Of a stretch of 64,000 nt of DNA, positions 47,681 to 59,629 are shown in pieces. Source of the stretch: Mercenaria mercenaria (taxonomy: Eukaryota; Mollusca; Bivalvia; Venerida; Veneridae); the NCBI RefSeq assembly GCF_021730395.1, contig NC_069371.1, positions 68,974,001 to 69,038,000 on the forward strand, written 5' to 3'. The notes beneath the pieces were generated by a model, which saw nothing but the letters and a program-made list of their open reading frames with translations, had not been told where the DNA came from and ran no database searches. Made by a program: the position numbers and the translations under genes. Numbering within the stretch: position 1 is the stretch's first letter; each line of letters opens with the position of its first letter.

Positions 47681-48229
47681 TTTTCATATCACCCGTTGAG
47701 AGATTGATACTTTCGCATTGATTAAAAGACTGAGTCGATAAATTTTCAGACGAGGCACTTATATAATTTTACGTTAGGATTAAATTACCCTTTTCTGGTG
47801 CTCTTGCATGTGCGAACATGGCCGAATTTTCTTCTACGTGCAAAATATTTGGAAAACAATTTTTCATCAAATATTGAATCGAAACTACCACAGTAAGTTT
47901 GGAAATGATCTAACTAAGAATATGAGTGCTCACACTTACATGTTTCATTTAGAAAAAAGAAAGTTATCGCCGTTTTTCGAATGCTACTGATTGTCGCAAT
48001 GTTGAAATATTAGAATAAATATAGCGGTCAGCGATATTAAACGTCTCGACTAAATCTATCAAAAAAGTCTTATTACACCGCAAAGTCGCCACAAATTATG
48101 AGTGCTGACAAGTAAAGATTCTTTATTTCTGTCTTCATTATTTGGTTAGTAATTACTTTTTAATGTTAAATAAATTTTTATGTTGATTTTCCAGTAAATG
48201 CTTTGACCCTTATAAGCTTTCGGTATAAT

Positions 48230-48325
48230 AGAATAAATATTGCATTCCTGAGAGGGTGATATGAAAAATGTTCACCGTGAGATATATGAATATTGACCGA
48301 GGCGCCTGAATGCAATATTTATATA
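48230..48325. repeat. short inverted repeat (AAATATTGCATTC / GAATGCAATATTT)
   Basis: The 13-base arms are separated by about 60 bases that include GAGGGTGATATGA. GGTGATATGA also occurs in mirror form at about 47,684 (TCATATCACC), which links this with the preceding inverted repeats as possible ends of one element. Confidence 0.5.
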
Positions 48326-49005
48326 ACATCTGTTGATAGAGCTTCACGCGCCTGTGAGTAGACTAGTAAAAATATACTTTCCTTTATTTCTTGATGCCCA
48401 AGGAAATGTTTTTGTAATGATTTTGTCGTTTTAAATACAAAACCAGAGATATATAGTAGCACAATGTACATGTATGTCCTGACGTATGGTACAAAGGGAT
48501 CTTAATACAAGCATGGAACATTCATATCCTAACAATATATGCTTATAACAATATAATAGCAATTTGGAACTGACGTCACGTCATTTTACCATTTTAATAA
48601 GTCTATGGGTAAAGTCACAAAATCTTGATTTTTAACTTCATTTTTTTTTTTTTTCTTTTTTTACAAGAAAATGAAAAACATGCCAAGAGATATAAACATT
48701 TTGGTATCAATGATGCTATTTTTGACATTTTTACATGCAGTAAATATTAATTATTTGAGGCCCAAAATAAGAAGAGACGGACTTTACTTAAATTAATAGT
48801 CATGTATGATCATCAAAATATTTGCACACAAGGTGATGAATTTGAATTTTTTACGCGCTAGCGATTCATGTTTAAGTTGCCGATCCTATTCTGTCGTTCA
48901 TTTCGCATGAACACCGAAAAAGAAAGTTTTAATTATATTTCCTTTCCATTTGTAAACATATTGAATTATAAGTTGCATATATTTTGTCACATTTCACATT
49001 TAAAT

Positions 49006-49125
49006 CAGCTTCCTGGCTATTCTGTTCACCAGACGGAACAACTGCGACGTCATCTAAGGAACGTTCTCCCTGACTATATGCGGACGTCGTCAAAACAGCG
49101 GCCGGTTAACACTAAGCAGCGATGA
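49006..49125 (+). other. possible terminal coding exon
   Basis: After a TTTAAATCAG acceptor the sequence suddenly becomes GC-rich and codes LPGYSVHQTEQLRRHLRNVL... to a TGA. The change in composition is exon-like, and the frame is the only one that stays open. I found no matching upstream donor exon and do not recognise the peptide, so this remains a candidate only. Confidence 0.25.
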
Positions 49126-52046
49126 CCAACATTTCGCGCCTTTCCTTTTGCTGTTCATGCAAAATGAACGTCATAGTTTTCAATGGAAAAGAATAAGACG
49201 AATGTAAATAGTTATATGTATTTTTAAAGTTATTTAGTGTACAAAGTATACACATCATTACTTAAGTCATAATCATTGAAAGGTTAAGAGGTACCTTTAG
49301 GTTTTGAGTAAAGTCCGTAATCATCCATCCTGACAGCCTCGGGGTGAACGCCAAAATTAGAGCATGAGAATAGCTTCTGTCAGCACTTTTTTTATTCTCC
49401 AGAACCTACAGATGAATCTACCGTCTATTATTTTTGCGTATTTGATCGCGACACCGAAAATTTAACTTTTTAAATGCTCTTATCAGTAGAATAGCTATTA
49501 TGACCTATATATTGGGCCATGCACCTGACAAATGTCAGGTAATATTTGCTCTAATTTTTAAATTTCTGCCTGTTGTTGCAAAAAGTCAGAAACTGGATTT
49601 TCGCGTATCCACGATGGAACAAATCACATCACAAAGTTTTGCGTACGTATATGGAAACTCTAACATTTAAATTTTTGCGTAGAAGCTATCAATGACAATA
49701 AGCGGGTCAAAACCTGAATGGTGGTCAGATCACTGTAAAACATAGACCACTGGTTCAGAAAATGGGTAAAGAAATATTAAATTTTTAATTCGTCTGTTTG
49801 ATTGATTAATCTTAAATGCACAGCCATTTTAAACTGCAAAAGCATGTGTCTGTAAGGCACGCAGAACGTCTGATAGTTTACGTTTCTTTTAGATTTTTGC
49901 GTACGCGTGTAGAACATCCGCAGTCGGAGTTTCTGCGTACGTTTGCAAAACTGTTGGCCTTTCATACGTAAGCAGAACATCCGATGTAACACGCTTCTTT
50001 TAGCATTTTATGTATATATGCAAAACATCCGAACATGCAGAATATTCCACCTTTCTGTTAGGCTTTGCGTAATCAAGATGATCGGCAAAATGATGATAAA
50101 TATTGTTACCAGTAGATTTTGAGAGACTGGGTGTATAAATTTTCATAAATATCACTTTCATAAGTACAACTTCATAAAATATAGCAAAAAAAACTATACT
50201 ATTTTTTGGAAATTTTACCATAAACCACTATGTCTATTGTAACCATCACGAAGTCATCTTTATCCCTGGTAATGAGAATGACATGCTTGTTAATGATTAG
50301 GAAAATTATTATACTTTTTACGTGTTTTTCACTGCCAGCCCCACAAATACCATTGACATTATATATAAGAGGCAAATAGTTATTGCATGTTGTTCAAGAT
50401 GAAGTCATTTGGTTCATTGAAGAACTTCACCACAGAGGTGAATTATCAGGATAACAAAAGTGTACCGCGCCATGGAATCTAAGAAGTTCTCAGATAGTGT
50501 AATTTTACTGCGCTAAAGATGAAAAGGTTTTTAAACTATTTCAATAAACCATTAGGAATCGTTGCCTGTGAATGTTATTTTAAATGATAACAGGCATAGC
50601 GAGATACATCTCAAGAAAATTTGCATTTGTACAGAGCGCATGAACGCTTTCAATTATTACTTTTTATCATTCTGTACATTATCTGATATCTGTATCGTTG
50701 TTTTTCATGTCACATAAATATTAATTTTAAATGACTTTTATCTCATAGTGCTATTTTCCTCCTCAGTCTGTGATAGATAATTATAGATAATTGTGTTTAC
50801 TTAATCTAACAAACATTTTTATTTTGTTAACTTTACTCTCCACTTGTAATACATATCATGCTATGTAATAATTAAAACTAGAACATGCGTGTAGTTTATC
50901 AATTGCATTAAGGCTAGTGACTCTATTAAAAATAAGAGCATTTTACTTTGGTGGGTCATCCAAGTTCATAAGACCTCAAAATCGCATACGTAATATGTTT
51001 TATCCCTCATAACTGAATATAATCTAACTGATCTCAATTGGACTTTTTTATAATATTTTTTTTTTTGTAAAACTGCACATGTTTGTACATACGGGTATTT
51101 TACGGCAATACGATGATTAATTGTATGTTGAGAGGTATAGCTACCACTTTAATGTAATTAATCGAGACCTTTTTCATTTTTCTTAAAATATGGCTAGTAA
51201 TGTTTAAAAGAATATGTGTTAAATGTAATTACCAGCTGTTGTTGCGTACCAGTTATATACGTATATAGATGATAAACTATTACAATTTGTAAAATATTTA
51301 ATATACATTTTTTATAGTTGATCAGTTTTGGTTTGTTGTGTTTTTGATGTCATGTGTCATATTTTGAGTTTACAGGGCCGTCAATTCAGCGTGTCTTTTT
51401 AGCTTTTTAACACAAATACAGAAAACAGCTCGAGTGGAATTTACAGAACAAATCAACAAGGTTTCAAGCATTGGGACCACATTGTCGCAAGGGACGACTA
51501 CTGGGTCTGAAGGCTTGATTTTGCTGTGTCTCTGTGATTCCAGCAGATATAAAAGTTTTAATTCCACACCCCTCCAAATTATATTTCGATGTATTTGAGA
51601 TTTGAAATCAAAATGTTTAGTCCTGTATGGTCGCATATAACCTGTACTTTGTTACAACCCAAAACCAACAAATCAAAATTAAACTTCTATACTTCTAAAT
51701 AGCGAGTTAAAGCTTCAAATCTCATTGTACAAATTAAAACTTGGGCATTATTTTATATCTTATTGATATTAAAATATGTTTAAACCCTCTAATATTTTTT
51801 GTTGCGAGCAAGACTACGATGACCCTTATTAATACTTTGTGCTTGTTTATATTGATAACGTTTGCATTTGTCTTGCAGTTTGTTCTGAAAATAAAAATAT
51901 ATAGTTTATTTGATTGTCATGATTTTAAATAAACATATCGCTATTCGAGGCAGCAGCTCTATTTTTTCCTGTTGCAAAATAATATACAAATAACTAGTTA
52001 ATATTCATTATATTACTGTTTCTTAGTAAGTGCAAGTTTTTTTTTA
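49126..52046. other. intergenic, AT-rich
   Basis: No supported exon. A loose field of TTTTGCGTACG / CAAAACATCCG words lies at 49,640-50,040. A frame of 88 codons on the minus strand (51,370-51,636) has no splice sites or resemblance that I trust. Confidence 0.45.
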
Positions 52047-54539
52047 TTATGACACTGTTCTGGTTGAGTTCAACTTCTGTAGAGTTCTGTTGTTATCTTT
52101 CTTCAACTGTCCAGCAAGCAGTACATTTTCTCTACATGCACGGGCTATCTGTTCCTTTAACGTGATATTTTCTTTATATAGCTCGTCATAGTTCTTTCCT
52201 CTATACCTGTGTTAAATAAAATCATAGGATTACTTCAGAGATAAAACATCAAACTCGTCAATGTATTATCTAAGTGTTACAATTTTACACTGATATATTC
52301 AAATGCATAACCAGGTACTCAGGTAATCCATATTCGTTGGGACTAATTTCATTGTTCAAAATAGATATCATGAAATAAAAATATGTTCAATACAAAACGG
52401 ATATCATGAAACAAGGAATGTTCAAAAACGAACTAGATATGAGGAAACAAAAAGATGTTCAAATACAAAAAAAGAGATGTTGAAATAAAAATACGTTGAA
52501 ACACAGGAAGTTTTTGATGAATTAAAAGACGCTCAAATAATAAAAATCTGATGAAATAAAAAAGAGAGAGTCTTGTGTACGAATTTAATATCAGATAATC
52601 TATCCATCTAAAATAAGAAATATCAAAACTTCACACGAATCTATATTTGTTTCCATCTTTAAACTATAATATTATTTTCTGTACGTACCCCTCGAGTTCC
52701 TTTAACAAAGCTACATTTTCCTTGTTCGACTTGATCAATTGGTTGGTTATCAATTTCATTTCCTTGTCTTTCTCTTTCAACAGTTTCTGCAGGTATATTG
52801 CCTGATATTTTGATGCTGATTCTACTAAAGCCTTCCGTTCAGCTTTTGGTCGTTCCCAGTCAAACTGCTTTGTTCTAAAATATATACAATAGATTCACAA
52901 TCCCGTATGATTTACCTTATAAATCTAAAAAGATCATTTTTCAAAAAAAGTGCAGTGACAAAAATACATGAGTTTTATAGAAATCTAGAAATAATGAACA
53001 AACCTTTCAGCCGACGCTCGGATGGACACGGGACATGTCCAAGTGCCGTCGTTGGGTTCATCTGTTTCCCTAATAAAAGGCTTAAGAAGGATTGTTGGTT
53101 CCGTGAGAGTTCTCTATAATAATAAAAGTTATAAAAGTGTAAATATGTACATGCCTACTACATGGTGTAACATTTTTAACCAACTATTTCTATGTTTCTT
53201 TAAAAAGACTCGACCATAAAAAGGATACTTGAAAAGCACTGTTCTCATTACTGCAATATGAGAATTAATATACTGGTCAATATGTTCGACAGAAGTGTGT
53301 GGTGTACAGTAAAATAGACCAGTTATTGCAATATCAGAATAAATATACTGGTCAATAGGTAACTCCTAAGCCTACCCTAAAGTTTGGGCCGCGGAAGGTA
53401 AGTTACAATGGAAAGTGTATGCATGCAAGTCTTATCAACTGAATAATGTCCAGGACTAGGAACCAAATTCTTTTTAACTGCTAAAATATATAATGCTTAA
53501 TTAAATGTATGAACGGAGATAGATTAACAAAGAAATGGTTGGAAGTTGCTGTCAGACATATCTGGAAATCAATGCTATACAGTTACCATAGGAATCAGTT
53601 CAGCCTGGAAAAAAGTAACTAAATATAATGTGCATGCAACCACGTCACTCTTTAAAATAGAAATAAACGAGTTCATAAGTAAACACGTCAGAACAGATAT
53701 GCAAAACAATCCAAGCAATGGCTATATCGGTCGGTCACCAAAAATTTCAGTTTCTTGTTTTCAGGTTATATATTTTCCAAAACTTTCTTATTAATGATTT
53801 TGATACTACACAAATTTGGTCTGACAATGGAATGGATAGACGGATATATAACCGAAATAAAAATAGGAAAACATTTGATAGATTTTGTGAAATCGAAAAC
53901 GAGACATAGACCAGAAGGAGGTAATATTTGATGCAAATGCCCCTCACTTGAAATATACATATTAACAAAAGACAATAGGAAAATGATAATAGTAATTATT
54001 ATTGCAGATCATGTCAGATTAAACAAAGTTTCAAAGTTATATGCAAAAGTTGACAACAAAAGCGCAAGCAACTTTTTGATGCGCTGCTCAGAGCAACTTT
54101 CACAACTGCAATCACACAGCAAAACACTGGGCCGGTGAAAGACACCACATCAGCTCGAAATGCAGCCACTCAACAAGACAAAGAACAGCCTACCTCGATT
54201 TCCTCACTACATAGGGACTAGAAAAAGTCAAAGACAATGTTAACAGCGTATCGTTATCTATACAAATGTATATGAAAATAATCAAGGACTGACATTTTTG
54301 GAGTATTGCTCAACCTATCGAAATATGTTGGCAATATTAAGGACTTACCTTTTCCAATTTATGGACGGAATATGACCTTGACCGTACTGGTTTAATCCAC
54401 TGACTCTTCATCTAAATATGTATGTTATGTACATAAAGAAACCGCATTGGAACTACTTTTTATTTAATCATATTAAATAAAACCAAATTACCTCGAGTGA
54501 TTCTTGGTCCGATTCGTCTAACATGCTGGAATCGGCCAT
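52047..54539 (-). CDS. five-exon gene for a 188-residue coiled-coil protein, unrecognised
   Basis: Five minus-strand exons join without any phase conflict: 54,492-54,539 (start ATG, MADSSMLDESDQESLE), 54,349-54,411, 53,004-53,113, 52,689-52,874 and 52,047-52,206 (stop TAA). All introns are GT-AG (GAG|GTAATT, AAG|GTAAGT, AAAG|GTTTGT, GG|GTACGT). Exon lengths sum to 567 = 189 codons. The first 16 residues are acidic, the next exon is basic and serine-rich (RSRSYSVHKLEK), and a GTWTCP segment follows. Two helical exons then carry spaced leucines and charges (YLQKLLKEKDKEMKLI, NYDELYKENITLKEQI), typical of a parallel coiled coil. There is no signal peptide or membrane segment, so it is probably cytoplasmic or nuclear. 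The sequence just upstream of ATG (GCAAGGAAG) is a fair translation context. I cannot name the family. Confidence 0.8.
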
Positions 54540-55770
54540 CTTCCTTGCTGACTGTACAGAACGCTGTGGGAACAATAAGATCAACAGTTAAAGATCTCCG
54601 TCTGTATGTTTTGTCAAACGCAATATTATAATCTTAAATAAGACGCACAGAAGTAAAACATGAGATATCCATAATTCCATTTTCTATGTCGAAAGCGTTG
54701 TCTCAGTTTCTTTCCCTTAGAGTGCATAATAGAAGAAAATCTCTGTTACTTTCTGCATATTGCTGGTGTCAACTAGCCATAGGGTTAGTGTGTATTCCAA
54801 CATGTAGCTCAATAAATCTGTAGGTCTAAGATACCTTAGGCTAGCTGACAAGGCTAATGCTATATTCTATGACACAGCATTCCATATTTGGGGGGGATAG
54901 CTTTCGGTATATTGTAACTGGTATAATAAGAGTTGTTTTCGTGTTTTCTGGGCTGACTGGAGAGTTTTTGAGGAGAAGAAGTCGCAAATATGTGAGAGTA
55001 AGAGAACTCACCATTTTTAAAATTCATTATAACGTGACTTTAGAGTAGAATAAAATGTAATTATGGTTATGATTTGCGTTTAGTGTATCTACAAACTTAT
55101 TAGTAGGGTGATGGGGAAATTTTACTTACAACTGAACTTTTAACGGTTTTTTGAATATCTACATATTATGTATTTGACTGATCCATCTGGGAATTCTAAA
55201 TTTACAATTCGAAAAAGATAGATTCGAATCAAGCTCGGTCGCGATCTCGTGTATAAATTTCCTTGTAGGGTGTTGTATTAATAGTGGCGTTCTTAGACTC
55301 TAGCTGTTTTGATAGTGACGTTCTTAGAATTTGGCTTTGAGTCCTTGCTTCTCATAGGACACTAGGTGTCGGTTTTTCGTGGGAAGAAAAGTCGGCTGAG
55401 GAATGATTCAAAATGTTAAGATGTACGCTTCTGACAATCTAGTTATTATAGGTTAGCATACACAATACTAAATTAAATATAAACATTTGATATAAAAAAG
55501 AGGTTAATCAGATTTTTATTAAAATTGGAATTTTTCAAAACTCTTATTATATGATCTATTACATTTGTTTTCTCTGCGTGGCTAATACATGTCAAAATTT
55601 ACCCGGAAATATTGTCCTACCCTAGGAAAAAGTTATTTTAGCATAAGCATACATTTAATAAATACTCTTGACCTAGCGAATGATATGAATATATCAATTG
55701 TAACATGATATTTGTGAAAAAATTGTAAAATTGATAGATTAGAATTGAATGAATATTTCGAAGCTAAACA
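54540..55770. other. upstream region of the coiled-coil gene; nothing else seen
   Basis: Should contain the 5' untranslated part and promoter of the five-exon gene. No TATA box or repeat that I can defend. Confidence 0.4.
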
Positions 55771-55772
55771 CA

Positions 55773-56002
55773 ATTTGAGCCGCGCCATGAGAAAACCAAC
55801 ATAGTGCGTTGATCCAGACCAGCCTGCGCATCCGCGTAGTCTGGTCAGGATCCATGCTGTTCGCTAACAGTTTCTCTAATTGCAATAGGCTTTGAAAGCG
55901 AACTGTATGGCTCCTGACCAGACTGTGCGGATGCGCAGGCTGGTCTGGATCCATGCTGGTCGCAAAGCCACTATGTTGGTTTTCCCATGGCACGGCTCAT
56001 TT
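55773..56002. mobile_element. palindromic MITE, clam-type
   Basis: The element is 55,777-55,998. GAGCCGCGCCATGAGAAAAC at the left and its mirror ending CCCATGGCACGGCTC at the right continue inward as CCAACATAGTG, GATCCAGACCAGCCTGCGCA and TCTGGTCAGGA, so nearly all of its 222 bases are arms around an AT-rich loop. ATTT flanks both ends as a 4-base duplication. This sequence is among the most common repeats in venerid clam genomes (from memory) and is the strongest clue to the organism. Confidence 0.85.
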
Positions 56003-56330
56003 GTAACTTGCCTTTGCTCTTCAGATAGTTGAAATATCCCAGTACGTATCAAATGCAATTGTGAAAATAGAAATTACTTTGAAATGAAAAACAGTCAACT
56101 TTTCAGACACTGTATTATTTTAAAGGGTTTATCACAAAATTTTATAAAAAATAGCCGCCGGTTTCTTTTTGCCACGCCGGTATTTGGCAAATTCAGCCCA
56201 TATTTATACGCGCTTTACAAAAATGAAAATTGCCTTAAATTGTTACATTAACCCCCCTATTTTAAAGTTAGTATGTTTTGATATGATATCATTACTATTT
56301 TTTTGTAAATCAGTACGAGAAAATTACATT
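56003..56330. other. no recognisable feature
   Basis: AT-rich spacer between the MITE and the dyad cluster. Confidence 0.5.
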
Positions 56331-56757
56331 TGCCATGGCAAAAGCGGTTTTGCCATGGCAAATCGGTCTTTTGCCATGGCAAAATGTGTTGCCATGGCAA
56401 AATAATTTTGCCATGGCAAGAAAATTCGTGATTTTGCCATGGCAAAATTGCCATGGCAATTTTTTTTTCATTTTTCTTAAAAAGTTATTTTAACTATTTA
56501 TAAACGAATGTATTGGTAGAAATATGTTGTTTCATATCGATAACTCAGTTTTTTTTTATTTTCCCATGGCAAAAACTGGCCATGGCAACTTTGCCATGGC
56601 AAGGTTCTGCCATGGCAATTTTGCCATGGCAAGGTTCTGCCATGGCAAGTTTCTGCCATGGCAACTTTGCCATGGCAAGATTCTGCCATGGCAACTTTGC
56701 CATGGCAAGATTTTACCATGGTGAGTTTGCCATGGCAAGATTTTGCCATGGCAATTA
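56331..56757. repeat. two clusters of the dyad TTGCCATGGCAA
   Basis: The first cluster (56,331-56,460) holds seven copies and the second (56,563-56,756) about thirteen, counted as CCATGG cores. Nearly all keep GCCATGGCAA, usually with TTT or TTC before. Spacing is irregular in the first cluster and alternates about 14 and 17 bases in much of the second. Because the unit equals its own reverse complement, both strands give the same Met-Ala-Lys/Pro-Trp-Gln type artefact peptides. Confidence 0.95.
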
Positions 56758-57340
56758 ATTTATTTTTTCAAATATTTTAAAGGAAGTTTGATAATTTTAG
56801 TGATTTTGAAATACAATACTGGCAGGAAAAGAGAAGATTTTAGACTTCTTGTCTTGGCACATTTAAATCAGCAAGCACAGAATCTTGCTACATAGATTGT
56901 TTCACCATTACTGGGATAAATGCTGGTTGATTTTCAGTGGCAAGAAGGAATCTGTTACTGATGCAATTTGAAAAATAATTTAAGAAGATAAATTCAGGAC
57001 GAAAGTCACCGAAGACTTGCAAGATTCCAACAAAATTATGGGGAGGAAGGAAAAGAATTATATAGAACAAAGTTTGAATCATTTTTGAATAAAAATAAGC
57101 TTAATATGTATCATACATTTATTGAACAAAGCTTTAGTAATTGAAAGATTACAATAGAACTTTAAAAGAATAATGTGGAAATATTTACAGCAATTAATAC
57201 TTATACTTATTTAGAATAATTTGCAGGATATGGTTGATAAATATAACAAAACAAAACATTCTAGTAGTTAAAAATGACACCAAACCGAAGCTAGAAAAAA
57301 CTTAAATAAAGTCCGGTTTACTTAATTTATACGGTGATTT
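56758..57340. other. no recognisable feature
   Basis: AT-rich; may already be the edge of the Polinton fossil, but nothing is identifiable. Confidence 0.4.
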
Positions 57341-57354
57341 AAAGACACCAAAAA

Positions 57355-57465
57355 GTAAAGCAGAAATTTAAATTGGTGATCGAGTTCGCATAAGCAAACT
57401 TAAAAGACACTTCGAAAAAGATAATACACCAAAACTGGACAGAGGAAATATTGATTATTATATAA
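57355..57465 (+). pseudogene. Polinton integrase C-terminal remnant
   Basis: A short segment encodes GDRVRISKLKRHFEK followed by a TPKL-type stretch. This matches the conserved C-terminal region of retrovirus-like integrases of Polintons (VRISK.K..FEKGYTPNW). Only this piece is recognisable; upstream catalytic parts were not found. Confidence 0.6.
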
Positions 57466-59629
57466 AAATTAAAATACAAATCCAGAACATACTCTATAAA
57501 GATTTAATAATGAAATAGATTCAGTTCATTTTACGGACAAGACTTTTTGCCTACTACACAGAAGTTTTAGAATTGAAAAAAGTTACTTAGACGAGACTAT
57601 AAGAAAAAACAAGCTTTAGTAATATGGAAGGGTTATAGGCGAAAAATTTAATATTGGGTTTTCCGTTTTAGACGATCTTGAAAAATTTAAATTAGCAACA
57701 AAAAAAGATTTAATTATATAAATAGATATAAAAATCTAATTTCAAATAATAATGAATAGAACAATTAGATCCAATTAATTATCCACTAACTAACAAGGCT
57801 GCAGTCTACAGAAAAGTTATAAAATTGTGGAGAGTAAGTACTGGATTATCAATACCACAGGAGTCTTTGATGATCGCTGCATTTAGCCAACTTTGTTCCC
57901 AGGCTATTCCTAAATTGTAGCATTTACTGTGCGCTGTTCATCAGTAATTTACCATATTACAACCGACTAAAAACTTGACGCAAGAAATTTATTTATAAAA
58001 AGCACCTCATCCAAAATACAACAAGCTATATAAAGCACGATTGAAAAGTACTAATAGAAGAATAAAAAAAAGTTATTTCAGGATATTTTTACAATACTAT
58101 TAAGAAATGTCAAGAAAGAAAAAAATTATTCCACCACCACCTTGAAATGGCATAAGGAAGATTAAACTTAACGGATATAAAAGCAAAAAAAGAAGAAGAG
58201 TTGTATTAAAGATTATTAAAGATTATTAAAGATTTATTAAAGAGTTTTTCCTATAAGTATTTTATATAAATGAGAATAATTATCATCAGTTAAAGGTAAA
58301 AAGCAATTCAGGGAAAGATACTTTTGTAGATATTATTAAAGAAATATAATCCTAATTTTTAATATAATTCCAGAACAAGTCACGAATGCAAAATGTTATG
58401 AACCCAAGCGAAATTCATATATCTTTATGAACTTGCTGCACAAGACCTGTCTCAAATAATTTATTTCCTAATCAGCAAACAACTGTTAAATAGTCATATA
58501 AAAATGTTAACTCTGCTAACAGTTGATGTACGATTAACTTATCCTTGAACGTTGTGATTTAACTAACATAACGTTTTACCAAACAACATCACGACAACGT
58601 GTTATAGAATGACCCGAGTGGCAGTAATACAATCTTATCTAATTGATCATAAATAATAAAAACCATACGGAAAAAAACCCAATTGATGATAATGATTTAT
58701 AAGTTAAAACCGACCAAAATAGTTATTTAAAAGACTCCAAAAAGAAACCCGACGGAAAGAAAGCAAAGTTGGTTTAGATTATTTAAAAAACAACACAAAA
58801 TACACGAGGAATGGTTAAACAGAATGTTTCAAGAAGCATAAAATTTAACAGTGATAACAATTTAGAAAAAATGAACTTTAAAATACTTATCAACAGAATA
58901 TAGATAATATAAACCAAATTAGTTCTCAAATCAATTTAATTTCATTAGGAGCGTTTTAGAGAAATTTTTTTTATATTTTTCTATAAGAATATTATATAAT
59001 AAGATGGTTTAAAAAAAGGTAGATCAGAATGATTATCCAAAATGTACTCCTAGCACTTTAGGAGAAAAAATGAAACCAGACAAAATTCATATAAAAAAGT
59101 TCTTAAAGAGAAATGTTTTTACATCATCAAACTTAAACAAATAGTTAGCGATGAATATAAAACCAGTCATTGATAACTTACAAAATGCTTTAAAGATCCA
59201 GTTATCTTTAAAAAATATTTATTCTGAATAGAACTGTGCGAATGTCTATTAACTGAAGAAGAAAATCTGAAAGCATTAAGATGTGATAGTACCCAGACCA
59301 AATAATATACGAACATCCTAAAAAGTTATTGTAACCGACTGTTGATACTAATGAAGAAAAACAATATAAAAGCAATTATGCAGCGTCTAAATGGACTCTT
59401 GGATTTAATTCTGGGAGTATAACAATGTAGCTGCAAAGGAGACAAACCGAGTAAAATGTGAATATCAAAACAATGAATAAAGAATACAAGTTTAAATATT
59501 TTAATTCTTCTTAAAGAAAATATAAAACTGTTAATTTATTTGTATATTTTTATAATTATTATTTTAATCCTTTTTTTGTTAACGACTGTTTATTTTCTAA
59601 AATATAATCTATAGATGGAAATGAGAAAC

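Noticed and set aside
51370-51636. 88-codon minus-strand frame
   Set aside because: No splice context, no recognisable domain; treated as chance.
54057-54220. 50-codon plus-strand stretch with FDALLRATFTTAI
   Set aside because: Looks non-random but sits in an intron of the minus-strand five-exon gene, with no start, splice site or family match.
56513-56758. 80-codon frames on both strands with repeated Met-Ala and Cys-His-Gly
   Set aside because: Translations of the self-complementary CCATGGCAA repeat.
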